Origin: Odoribacter sp.
GTDB lineage: Bacteria > Bacteroidota > Bacteroidia > Bacteroidales > Marinifilaceae
Assembly (NCBI GenBank): GCA_020024465.1
Contig: JAHHTT010000046.1
Span: 1-18,376, forward strand
DNA: 18,376 bases
Reading direction: 5' to 3'
Below the pieces are notes generated by a model. The model did not search any database. It worked only from the letters and a program-made list of their open reading frames with translations, and was not told the DNA's origin. The translations under genes were made by a program, and so were the position numbers. The first letter of the stretch is position 1. Every line of letters begins with the position of its first letter. Shown here one piece after another: positions 1 through 7,118 of this stretch.

Positions 1-201
1 AGTATTTATGTTATGGAAAATTTGATGATCTTCATATAATTTATAGAATACCTCCTGTACAATATCTTCTGCAACTTCTTTTTCAATAGAAAATTTTTGA
101 GCGAAGATGCAAAGTGCAATGAAGAATTTTTTGTACAGTATGAAAAAAGCCTCTTTTTTGCCTTTGGATAAAGCGTTGATATCTAGTTCAGATAATTCCA
201 T
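1..201 (-). CDS. ECF-type RNA polymerase sigma factor, N-terminal part (cut by window edge)
   Basis: Partial gene running off the left edge; 67 codons are visible from an ATG at 199-201. The translation starts MELSELDINALSKGKK and contains FFILYKKFFIALCIFA followed by EKEVAEDIVQEVFYKLYEDH. This is the layout of sigma-70 region 2 in Bacteroidetes ECF factors (an LYKxFF..LC.FA segment, then A-E-D-I-V-Q-E-V-F). Such factors bind core RNA polymerase and redirect it to a small regulon; in this phylum many are paired with a FecR-like anti-sigma factor and SusC/SusD transporters, but the C-terminal region 4 and any partner lie outside the window. It is divergent from rnhA across a 92-bp gap. The family assignment is fairly secure from region 2 alone; the regulon cannot be told. 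Confidence 0.82.
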   Translation of the reverse strand, partial: MELSELDINALSKGKKEAFFILYKKFFIALCIFAQKFSIEKEVAEDIVQEVFYKLYEDHQIFHNINT

Positions 202-223
202 GAATCAAACGTTTTAATAGCGC

Positions 224-253
224 TTTAAAAGTAGTAAAAAAAATGTATTTTTG
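224..253 (+). promoter_or_regulatory. Probable promoter of rnhA
   Basis: TATTTTTG at 246-253 matches the Bacteroidetes -7 consensus TAnnTTTG exactly and ends 40 bp before the rnhA start codon. The -33 position 18 bp upstream is only a weak match (TTTA at 224-227), so the call rests mainly on the -7 box. Confidence 0.45.
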
Positions 254-293
254 CTTTTGATAGTTGTGATGATAAATTATATTCGATTTTGCT

Positions 294-782
294 ATGGCAT
301 CTACTGATATTATAATGTATACTGATGGAGCAGCAAGTGGTAATCCGGGACCTGGAGGTTTCGGTGTGTTGTTGATGTCAGGTGAGCATCGAAAGGAAAT
401 TTCTGCAGGCTTTAGGAAGACAACAAACAATCGGATGGAGTTGCTGGCTGTTATCGTAGGATTGGAAGCTTTGCGATTTGAGAATATGAATGTTACGATA
501 TATTCCGATTCAAAATATGTTGTAGATGCAGTGGAAAAAGGCTGGGTGTTCGGTTGGGAGAAGAAGAGCTTTAAGGATAAGAAGAATCCTGATTTATGGA
601 GACGTTTTTTGGCAATCTATCGCAGACATAATGTTAAGTTTGTTTGGGTGAAAGGACATTCAGACAATCAGGGAAATGAACGATGTGATCACTTGGCGGT
701 TGAAGCCTATAAGCGACAAGAGTTAGGAATAGACTTATACTATGAATCCGTGTGTGATAAAAACGACTTGTTTTTTAGTTAA
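294..782 (+). CDS. rnhA: Ribonuclease HI
   Basis: Cytoplasmic endonuclease that cuts the RNA strand of RNA:DNA hybrids (R-loops, Okazaki primers). The 162-residue length fits the stand-alone type I family without an extra hybrid-binding domain. The catalytic carboxylates are in place: D11 in YTDGAASGNPGPGG, E49 in NNRMEL, D72 in YSDSKYV and D132 in the C-terminal NERCDHLA, with the mobile-loop histidine at H122 in VKGHSDNQGNE. A basic handle-like segment follows W84-W88 (GWEKKSFKDKKN). The last about 20 residues (LGIDLYYESVCDKNDLFFS) lie beyond the usual core and are not recognised. The ATG at 294 is preferred because the TDGA motif begins at the usual distance from it. It is a single-gene unit with its own promoter. 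Confidence 0.95.
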   Translation: MASTDIIMYTDGAASGNPGPGGFGVLLMSGEHRKEISAGFRKTTNNRMELLAVIVGLEALRFENMNVTIYSDSKYVVDAVEKGWVFGWEKKSFKDKKNPDLWRRFLAIYRRHNVKFVWVKGHSDNQGNERCDHLAVEAYKRQELGIDLYYESVCDKNDLFFS

Positions 783-829
783 AATGCAAAAATTATAACA
801 AATTTCAAATAAGTAAGCATTTAAATGGT

Positions 830-837
830 TACTTTTG
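830..837 (+). promoter_or_regulatory. -7 promoter box of the threonine dehydrogenase gene
   Basis: TACTTTTG is a full match to TAnnTTTG and lies 31 bp before the ATG at 869, so the gene is probably transcribed separately from rnhA. No convincing TTTG is seen at -33. Confidence 0.5.
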
Positions 838-868
838 CAACGTTTTCGAATTATAATTTAACTCTGCG

Positions 869-1837
869 ATGAAAAAGATATTAATCGTTGGTGCTGGGGG
901 ACAAATCGGTTCTGAACTAGTTCCTCATTTAAGGTCAATTTATGGTAATAACAATGTAGTGGCAGCTGACATCAGTGCCGATAAATGCCGTGCTTTGGCT
1001 GAGGCTGGACCATTTGAAGAGCTGAATGCTCTGGATGGAGAGGCTTACACAGCTGTTGTCAAAAAGTATGGTGTTGATACTATTTTCAATTTGGTGGCTT
1101 TATTGTCTGCAACAGGAGAGAAAAACCCCAAATTAGCGTGGGATATAAACATTGGAGCGTTGACCAATGCATTGTATATCGGAAAAGATAACAATTGTGC
1201 AGTGTTTACTCCTAGTTCTATTGGCGCTTTTGGAAATGATACTCCAAAAGATAAGACTCCGCAGGATACCTTGCAGCGCTCGAATACGACCATGTATGGT
1301 GTTTGTAAAGTAACCGGAGAATTGTTGAGTGATTATTATTTCAACCGTTTTGGTGTGGATACCCGTAGTGTCCGTTTCCCGGGTTTGATTTCTTATGTGA
1401 CTTTGCCAGGAGGTGGAACAACTGATTATGCTGTGGAAATTTATTACGATGCTATCCGTAAGGGGGCTTTTACTTGTAATGTTAAAGAAGGAACTTATAT
1501 GGATATGATGTATATGCCGGATGCTTTGAATGCTGTAGTACAGTTGATGGAGGCAGATCCTGCAAAATTGAAACACCGTAATAGCTTTAACATTGCTTCT
1601 ATGAGTTTTGAGCCGGAACAGATTGCTGCAGAAATTCGCAAACATCTTCCGGATTTCAAGATGGATTATCAGATTGATCCCGTAAAACAGGCTATCGCTG
1701 ATAGTTGGCCTAATTGTATGGATGATTCTTGTGCTCGTGAAGAGTGGGGATGGGCTCCTAAATTTGATTTGAAGAGTATGACTGAAGATATGTTGGTAAA
1801 AGTGAAAGAGAAATTTGAAAAAGGATTGATTAAATAA
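869..1837 (+). CDS. tdh: NAD-dependent L-threonine 3-dehydrogenase, epimerase (extended SDR) type
   Basis: Oxidises L-threonine to 2-amino-3-oxobutyrate with NAD+, the first step of threonine breakdown to glycine. The 322-residue protein opens with a Rossmann dinucleotide-binding motif (G8, G11, G14 in VGAGGQIGSE) and an acidic residue (D34) that favours NAD over NADP. The SDR catalytic tyrosine and lysine are Y143 and K147 in TTMYGVCKVTGE, with the partner Ser/Thr in TPSSIGAFG (114-122). The segment VRFPGLISYVTLPGGGTTDY (168-187) is typical of the epimerase-like threonine dehydrogenases of Bacteroidetes and animals rather than the zinc medium-chain enzyme of E. coli. The usual pathway partner, 2-amino-3-ketobutyrate CoA ligase (kbl), is not adjacent here. 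A generic NAD-dependent epimerase annotation would be the cautious alternative. Confidence 0.88.
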   Translation: MKKILIVGAGGQIGSELVPHLRSIYGNNNVVAADISADKCRALAEAGPFEELNALDGEAYTAVVKKYGVDTIFNLVALLSATGEKNPKLAWDINIGALTNALYIGKDNNCAVFTPSSIGAFGNDTPKDKTPQDTLQRSNTTMYGVCKVTGELLSDYYFNRFGVDTRSVRFPGLISYVTLPGGGTTDYAVEIYYDAIRKGAFTCNVKEGTYMDMMYMPDALNAVVQLMEADPAKLKHRNSFNIASMSFEPEQIAAEIRKHLPDFKMDYQIDPVKQAIADSWPNCMDDSCAREEWGWAPKFDLKSMTEDMLVKVKEKFEKGLIK

Positions 1838-1851
1838 TTGTTTTTCGAACT

Positions 1852-1897
1852 AAAAGTAGAGGCTGAAAACATTTCGTTTCCAGCCTCTACTTTTTTT
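1852..1897. terminator. Bidirectional intrinsic terminator between tdh and the lipoprotein hydrolase
   Basis: A near-perfect stem pairs 1852-1870 with 1876-1894 (one A/C mismatch), containing AGTAGAGGCTG and CAGCCTCTACT, with a 5-base loop. A run of T (1891-1897) follows on the + strand, and the A-run at 1852-1855 gives four U on the - strand. It ends tdh and lies just past the stop codon of the convergent gene (1900-1902). Confidence 0.88.
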
Positions 1898-1899
1898 AG

Positions 1900-3294
1900 T
1901 TATTTATCTATTTCAACTTCAATGGCGGCCGGATAGAGACGTTCTGGGTCAAAGAATGTTGCACAACTATTGATAAGATGGCGCAATTCAGGTATTACAA
2001 TACCTTTATACATTTCTTTCCCGTTAACAATGAGAGTTATTTCGCGATTTAAATCAACTAATTGTTCGTTTAAATAAATGATAATCTTACCTTTGGTTGC
2101 CGGTTGGTGTTTTTTTTCGAATTTTAGCTGAATTCCCCATCTAGGGTCGGTTTCAATACAATTGTAAGTAACAATTTCTGCTTTAAGATCAATTTTATTG
2201 TCATTGATATTCATCTCATAATAAGTACGGTTTTCTTCATTGTCATTGGAACGTTCAACAACTGCCAGATTGTAAAAACCTTTTCGATATAAACCGTCCA
2301 TTTCGAAGTTCTCCCAACAAAATGATTTTGGATACGGATTGCGTATGTATTGTTTTAGCCATGGAGTTGTCGGTCTGTAATCAATGGCATGTTGATACCC
2401 GGGGATCAATTCTATTTTGTTGATAAAATCATCGGGATAGAGAGCTTGTAAACGTGCAAATTCGTCTTTTGTATATTGTGTCAATCGGTTGCGGTAGAAT
2501 ACGGCATCTTCTGCACCTGTGTGAAGAGAAAAAGCAATGTTGCGACAATTTTCCACCGGAGCATTTTTAAGAGGTTCGCCGCCAGCCATCGGGCCTGCTG
2601 CTGCAAGATAGTCTGCGTAGAAAGAGGCTAATCGCTGGCTACCATACCCACCTTCGGAAATGCCGAAACAGTAAATTCGGTTAGGGTTGAATTTTCCGCA
2701 TACAAAAGCTTGTCTAAGTAAACACTCCCAGGCAAATTGTTTCGATTTTTGCCACCAGCGATAGTATTCGCCTTCATTGGGTATTTGAGGAATGAAATAA
2801 GCAGAAGGGGCATCGTCGAAGTTGGAGCAAATAGAGAGACCTACCTTCCATTCCTGATCTTTGGGACCGGAACCATGTAAATATAAGAAAAGAGGATAGC
2901 CTTCTTGTGGGGAAGAATCTCCCTTATAGCCCCAATAAAATGGCATCGTGGCATGTGGCTCCAAACTTTCCGGTAATGTCCAACTGCTTGATTTTGCATC
3001 GGTAAGTTTGTCTAAAGGGGGAAGTTTCTGTTCTGAGAAATTGTTGTTGGCATCCACCCAGGCTTGCCATACTGCGGCTTGATGTTTGCTGATGTCGGAA
3101 ATTGAGAGTGGAATTTTTTCTGTGTAAAGAGCTGTTTGTCCGTTAAGATAGTCTGTAAAATAGGGAATTGCTTTTTCAGTAATGGTTGATTCTGTAGGTT
3201 TTGTTGTCGTTATTTTTTTTGTCGTGCAACTGAATGCCAACTGTGTAAGAGATAATAATCCCAATAAACAAATTAAGTGTTTGTAAGTTGCCAT
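1900..3294 (-). CDS. Secreted lipoprotein, alpha/beta-hydrolase fold (putative esterase/peptidase)
   Basis: 464 residues. The N-terminus is a lipoprotein signal: a hydrophobic stretch (7-22) ending LAFSC, so C23 would be the lipidated residue. The residues after it (TTKKITTTK) lack the acidic surface-export signal described for Bacteroidetes, so a periplasm-facing location is inferred. The hydrolase core shows the strand and oxyanion segment LFLYLHGSGP (135-144), the nucleophile elbow CFGISEGGYG with S213, a probable acid in HTGAEDAVF (D263) and a histidine in GYQHAID (H302). Before it lies about 110 residues of unassigned sequence and after it (about 325-464) a region rich in alternating strands that may form a beta-domain. 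It resembles the polyhydroxybutyrate-depolymerase/dienelactone-hydrolase type of secreted esterases, but the substrate cannot be told. It is transcribed alone; a 22-bp palindrome lies just upstream. Confidence 0.72.
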   Translation of the reverse strand: MATYKHLICLLGLLSLTQLAFSCTTKKITTTKPTESTITEKAIPYFTDYLNGQTALYTEKIPLSISDISKHQAAVWQAWVDANNNFSEQKLPPLDKLTDAKSSSWTLPESLEPHATMPFYWGYKGDSSPQEGYPLFLYLHGSGPKDQEWKVGLSICSNFDDAPSAYFIPQIPNEGEYYRWWQKSKQFAWECLLRQAFVCGKFNPNRIYCFGISEGGYGSQRLASFYADYLAAAGPMAGGEPLKNAPVENCRNIAFSLHTGAEDAVFYRNRLTQYTKDEFARLQALYPDDFINKIELIPGYQHAIDYRPTTPWLKQYIRNPYPKSFCWENFEMDGLYRKGFYNLAVVERSNDNEENRTYYEMNINDNKIDLKAEIVTYNCIETDPRWGIQLKFEKKHQPATKGKIIIYLNEQLVDLNREITLIVNGKEMYKGIVIPELRHLINSCATFFDPERLYPAAIEVEIDK

Positions 3295-3304
3295 GTGTGT
3301 GTTT

Positions 3305-3326
3305 TTTGTGATTAATTAATCACAAA
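3305..3326. promoter_or_regulatory. 22-bp perfect palindrome, candidate operator
   Basis: Each half reads TTTGTGATTAA, and the whole is a perfect inverted repeat with no spacer. It lies between the divergent lipoprotein hydrolase and rnr, starts 11 bp upstream of the hydrolase start codon and overlaps that gene's -7 box and expected transcription start. The TGTGA...TCACA ends recall CRP/FNR-family sites, but the central spacing is 8 bp rather than the usual 6 for CRP. Confidence 0.55.
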
Positions 3327-3330
3327 TGTA
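3323..3330 (-). promoter_or_regulatory. -7 promoter box of the lipoprotein hydrolase gene
   Basis: On the minus strand this reads TACATTTG, a full match to TAnnTTTG, 28 bp before the ATG. No good -33 TTTG is seen about 20 bp further upstream, which would fit a promoter needing an activator. It overlaps the right end of the 22-bp palindrome. Confidence 0.45.
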
Positions 3331-3353
3331 ATATAAATATCAATTAAAATCTT

Positions 3354-3361
3354 TATATTTA
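3354..3361 (+). promoter_or_regulatory. Weak -7-like box ahead of rnr
   Basis: TATATTTA differs from TAnnTTTG by the last base and lies 20 bp before the rnr start codon. It is the only candidate in the short gap; support is weak. Confidence 0.28.
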
Positions 3362-3381
3362 GGGGTCAAAATTTATTAATT

Positions 3382-5649
3382 ATGAATAGGAAAAAGAAAA
3401 AAAGTGAGCCGACGATGAGTAAGGCTGAATTGTGGGAGAGGCTTACGGCATTTATGACTGCTCATCCGTCAAAAAGTTTTAATTATAAGGAATTGGCACA
3501 GCATATTCAGGTTCGTAAAATGGATATGAAACGTCAAATTTCCGAAGTGTTGCGGGAAATGGGACGTCAGGGTGTGTTGGATGAAATTTCAACAGGGCGA
3601 TATAAATTTAAAAATGCGGGGGCATATATTGTTGGGATTGTGGATTTAACAGCAAAAGGGACTGCTTATATTCAGTCTGACGAATCTCCGGAAGATGTTT
3701 TTGTGACATTCCAGAATTTGAAGCATGCTTTAAATGGTGATAAGGTGAAGGTATTGGTATATGCCCGTAGCCGTAGTCGCAGACCGGAAGGAGAAGTGGT
3801 TGAAATTTTGGAAAGAAGTAAGGGAACTTTTGTTGGTGTTGTACAATGTTCCGCTAATTATGCTTTTTTGATACCGTCAGGTAGGCAGTTGCCGTATGAT
3901 GTGTTTTTGCCGTTGGAAAATTTGCATGGAGCAAAAAATGGTGATAAGGTTGTAGTAAAAATAAATAATTGGCCTGATAATCAAAAGAATCCCGTAGGAG
4001 AAATTATAGAGGTATTAGGGCGTCCGGGAGATAATGATACTGAGATGAACGCCATTATGGCGGAATATGAACTGCCTGTGAATTTTCCTGCGAGTGTAGA
4101 GAGAATTGCTGAAAAGATTCCGTTGGAAATCCCTGTTGATGAATTGAAAAGCAGAAGGGATTTCCGTGATGTGATTACCTTTACGATAGATCCGGCAGAT
4201 GCGAAGGACTTTGATGACGCTCTTTCGGTCAGAGAGTTGGGAAATGGAGAATATGAAGTGGGCATACATATTGCCGATGTCAGTTATTATGTAAAAGAAA
4301 ATGGAGCATTGGATAAAGAGGCATATTCTCGAGCAACATCCGTGTATTTAGTTGACCGTACTATTCCAATGTTACCAGAACGTTTATGTAATGGTGTCTG
4401 TTCATTGCGTCCTGATGAGGATAAGTTGTGTTTTTCTGCAGTATTCCGTATGGATCTAGAAGCAAAGGTGACTGAACAATGGTTTGGACGTACCGTGATT
4501 CATTCTAATAGGCGCTTTACATATGAAGAAGCTCAAATGATGATAGAAGGAGAGGAAGGTGATTATAGGAAAGAAGTGCTGTTGTTGAATGATTTAGCTC
4601 AAAAATTGAGAATAAAACGCTTTAAAGCTGGAGCTATAGATTTCGATCGGGAGGAAGTGAAGTTTTATTTGGATGAAAAAGGTCATCCTACTGGAGTTTA
4701 TTTTAAACGATCTAAAGAAGCGAATAAATTGATAGAGGAGTTTATGTTGTTGGCTAATAAGAAAGTTGCCGAATTTATTGGAAAACCAGAGGCTGACAAG
4801 AAAGCAAAAACTTTTGTTTACCGTATTCATGAGCAGCCATTACCTGAAAAGCTAGAAGATTTCAATCGTTTTGTAGCACGTTTCGGATATGGAGTGAAAA
4901 CAGGCAATCGTAAAGCTTTAACGACATCTATGAACAATCTATTGGAAGAAGTTCGTGAGAAGCCGGAGCAAAATATGATTCAGACTCTGGCGGTAAGAAC
5001 GATGGCAAAAGCAGAATATTCAACCGGTAATATCGGACATTATGGATTGGCTTTTGATTATTACACACATTTTACATCTCCGATTCGTCGTTATCCGGAT
5101 GTGATGGTGCATCGGTTGTTACAGCGTTATTTGGAAGGAGGACGTTCTGCTAATAAGGAGAAATATGAGGAATTTTGTAAGCATTCTTCTGAAATGGAAC
5201 AAGTGGCTGCAAATGCAGAAAGGGCTTCTGTTAAATATAAACAGGTTGAATTTATGTCCGATAAAGTGGGACAAGTTTTTGAAGGTACTATTTCGGGTGT
5301 GACACCATGGGGATTTTATGTTGAATTGAATGATAGTAAGTGTGAAGGTTTGGTATCAATGACGGAATTGGAAGATGACGCTTATGAGTTTGATGAGAAG
5401 AATTATTGCATTACAGGACGTTTTCATCACAAAATATACCAGTTGGGAGATAAAGTAAGAGTAAGAGTAGCTAAAGCAAATTTGATTGCACGACAATTGG
5501 ATTATGAATTGGCTGAGAAGCAAGAGAATGATTATATGGGAAATAGAGGTGTTGAAGAGATAGAGGAATTAAAATATCGAACGAAGAATGATAAAAATGT
5601 TCGAAAACGGACGATTAATAAGAAGGAGAAAAAAGGCTATCGCAAATAA
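3382..5649 (+). CDS. rnr: Ribonuclease R (3'-5' exoribonuclease)
   Basis: Processive hydrolytic 3'-5' exoribonuclease that degrades structured RNA, defective rRNA and non-stop mRNA. The 755 residues carry the full RNase R domain order: an N-terminal winged-helix segment (about 14-75), cold-shock/OB domains (about 80-210), the RNB catalytic domain (about 255-590) and a C-terminal S1 domain (about 629-712, GTISGVTPWGFYVEL). The RNB magnesium site is intact in TIDPADAKDFDDA, with D270, D276, D278 and D279. Both ends are strongly basic: the protein starts MNRKKKKSEP and ends in a lysine/arginine-rich tail of about 25 residues, as known for RNase R proteins that unwind RNA. The ATG at 3382 is the first in frame; an internal ATG at codon 12 is an alternative. 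A 41-bp gap separates it from the transporter gene downstream, so they may be co-transcribed. Confidence 0.95.
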   Translation: MNRKKKKSEPTMSKAELWERLTAFMTAHPSKSFNYKELAQHIQVRKMDMKRQISEVLREMGRQGVLDEISTGRYKFKNAGAYIVGIVDLTAKGTAYIQSDESPEDVFVTFQNLKHALNGDKVKVLVYARSRSRRPEGEVVEILERSKGTFVGVVQCSANYAFLIPSGRQLPYDVFLPLENLHGAKNGDKVVVKINNWPDNQKNPVGEIIEVLGRPGDNDTEMNAIMAEYELPVNFPASVERIAEKIPLEIPVDELKSRRDFRDVITFTIDPADAKDFDDALSVRELGNGEYEVGIHIADVSYYVKENGALDKEAYSRATSVYLVDRTIPMLPERLCNGVCSLRPDEDKLCFSAVFRMDLEAKVTEQWFGRTVIHSNRRFTYEEAQMMIEGEEGDYRKEVLLLNDLAQKLRIKRFKAGAIDFDREEVKFYLDEKGHPTGVYFKRSKEANKLIEEFMLLANKKVAEFIGKPEADKKAKTFVYRIHEQPLPEKLEDFNRFVARFGYGVKTGNRKALTTSMNNLLEEVREKPEQNMIQTLAVRTMAKAEYSTGNIGHYGLAFDYYTHFTSPIRRYPDVMVHRLLQRYLEGGRSANKEKYEEFCKHSSEMEQVAANAERASVKYKQVEFMSDKVGQVFEGTISGVTPWGFYVELNDSKCEGLVSMTELEDDAYEFDEKNYCITGRFHHKIYQLGDKVRVRVAKANLIARQLDYELAEKQENDYMGNRGVEEIEELKYRTKNDKNVRKRTINKKEKKGYRK

Positions 5650-5690
5650 GGACTGTATTTTAATTTAGAATGATTTTAGTTGATTGATTT

Positions 5691-7118
5691 ATGCTTTCTT
5701 TTACAATTTGTTTATTAGTATTGATTGTTGGTTATTTCATTTATGGACGTTTGGTTGAACGTCTTTTTAAACCGGAAGCATCGCGTAAGACACCAGCTTT
5801 GATCAAGGCTGATGGTGTTGATTATATTCCGATGCCTACGTGGAAAATATTTATGATCCAATTTCTGAATATTGCAGGTTTGGGGCCGATTTTCGGTGCT
5901 ATAATGGGAGCAAAATTTGGATCGGCTTCTTATTTATGGATTGTATTGGGAAGTATTTTTGCAGGAGCCGTGCATGATTATTTCTCTGGAATGTTGTCAC
6001 TACGTCATGGCGGTGAAAGTCTTCCGGAAATCATTGGACATTATTTGGGAATAACAACAAAGCAGATTATGAGAGTGTTCACTATTCTGTTGATGGTGTT
6101 GGTAGGGGCTGTATTCGTGGCGGGACCTGCTGGTTTATTGGCAAAATTGACTCCAGAAATTTTAGATACCACATTTTGGATTATTGTCGTTTTTGTATAT
6201 TATATTTTGGCGACGCTATTGCCTGTAGATAAAATTATTGGTAAAGTATATCCGTTATTTGCTATTGCTTTGTTGTTTATGGCTGTGGGAATTTTGGTAA
6301 TGCTGTATGTTAATAGTCCGGAACTTCCTGAGTTGTGGGAAGGTGTACATAATATACACCCCAATGCACAGAATCTCCCTATTTTCCCGATAATGTTTGT
6401 CAGTATTGCTTGTGGAGCTATTTCAGGCTTTCATGCGACTCAATCTCCGATGATGGCGCGTTGTTTAAAAAATGAGAAATACGGTCGTCCGGTATTTTAT
6501 GGCTCTATGATAACCGAGGGTATTGTTGCTTTAATTTGGGCAGCAGCAGCAACATATTTTTATCATAAAAACGGAATGAACGAAACGAATGCTTCTGTAA
6601 TTGTTGATACGATAACAAAGGATTGGTTAGGTATGGTCGGAGGCGTATTGGCTATTTTGGGTGTAATTGTTGCTCCCATTACTTCTGGTGATACGGCATT
6701 CCGTTCAGCTCGGTTAATTATTGCTGATTTTATGGGCTTGGAGCAGTGTAGTATCCGTCGGCGATTGTATATTTGTATTCCGATGTTTTTAGCAGCGATT
6801 GGGTTACTATTGTATAGTTTGAAGGATGCAGCAGGCTTTGATATGATTTGGCGTTATTTTGCTTGGGCGAATCAGACCTTGTCTGTGTTTACTCTTTGGA
6901 CTGTGACAGTTTATCTCGCAAAAAGAGGAATATATTATTGGGTGACGTTGATTCCAGCCTTGTTTATGACTTGTGTTTGCTCAACATATCTTTGCATAGC
7001 GCCAGAAGGATTGCGTTTGACTCCTATCATTGCTTATAATATAGGAGGGCTATGTGTTTGTATTGCTTTGATTTGGTTTTTTATGTGGAAAAAAAAGTGT
7101 AAAAATGATGTTATCTAA
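5691..7118 (+). CDS. cstA: CstA-family carbon starvation transporter (short form)
   Basis: Inner-membrane transporter with about 13 predicted hydrophobic segments over 475 residues (for example 1-18, 50-73, 77-99, 127-150, 161-177, 186-207, 230-253, 315-337, 362-380 and three near the C-terminus). Family motifs are visible: LNIAGLGPIFGAIMG (59-73), the segment GAVHDYFSGMLSLRHGG, GAISGFHATQSPMMARC and VAPITSGDTAFRSAR. Characterised members take up peptides (CstA) or pyruvate (BtsT) when carbon is scarce. This copy is much shorter than the about 700-residue E. coli proteins, because it lacks the long extra C-terminal region; this short form is common in anaerobes. The substrate cannot be decided from sequence. 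Its last 14 bases overlap the start of the M23 peptidase gene, which suggests coupled translation. Confidence 0.9.
   Translation: MLSFTICLLVLIVGYFIYGRLVERLFKPEASRKTPALIKADGVDYIPMPTWKIFMIQFLNIAGLGPIFGAIMGAKFGSASYLWIVLGSIFAGAVHDYFSGMLSLRHGGESLPEIIGHYLGITTKQIMRVFTILLMVLVGAVFVAGPAGLLAKLTPEILDTTFWIIVVFVYYILATLLPVDKIIGKVYPLFAIALLFMAVGILVMLYVNSPELPELWEGVHNIHPNAQNLPIFPIMFVSIACGAISGFHATQSPMMARCLKNEKYGRPVFYGSMITEGIVALIWAAAATYFYHKNGMNETNASVIVDTITKDWLGMVGGVLAILGVIVAPITSGDTAFRSARLIIADFMGLEQCSIRRRLYICIPMFLAAIGLLLYSLKDAAGFDMIWRYFAWANQTLSVFTLWTVTVYLAKRGIYYWVTLIPALFMTCVCSTYLCIAPEGLRLTPIIAYNIGGLCVCIALIWFFMWKKKCKNDVI

Noticed and set aside
202..293. Minus-strand -7-like box (CAAACGTT on the plus strand) for the ECF sigma gene
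   Set aside because: Only five bases from the start codon and without a matching -33 element.
1133..1645. 170-codon minus-strand open frame inside tdh
   Set aside because: It is fully antisense to a clearly recognised gene, shows no family features and has a low-complexity, Ser/Ile/His-rich composition typical of shadow frames.
3305..3326. Palindrome as an intrinsic terminator
   Set aside because: It lies upstream of both divergent genes and has an AT-only centre, so an operator role fits better than termination.
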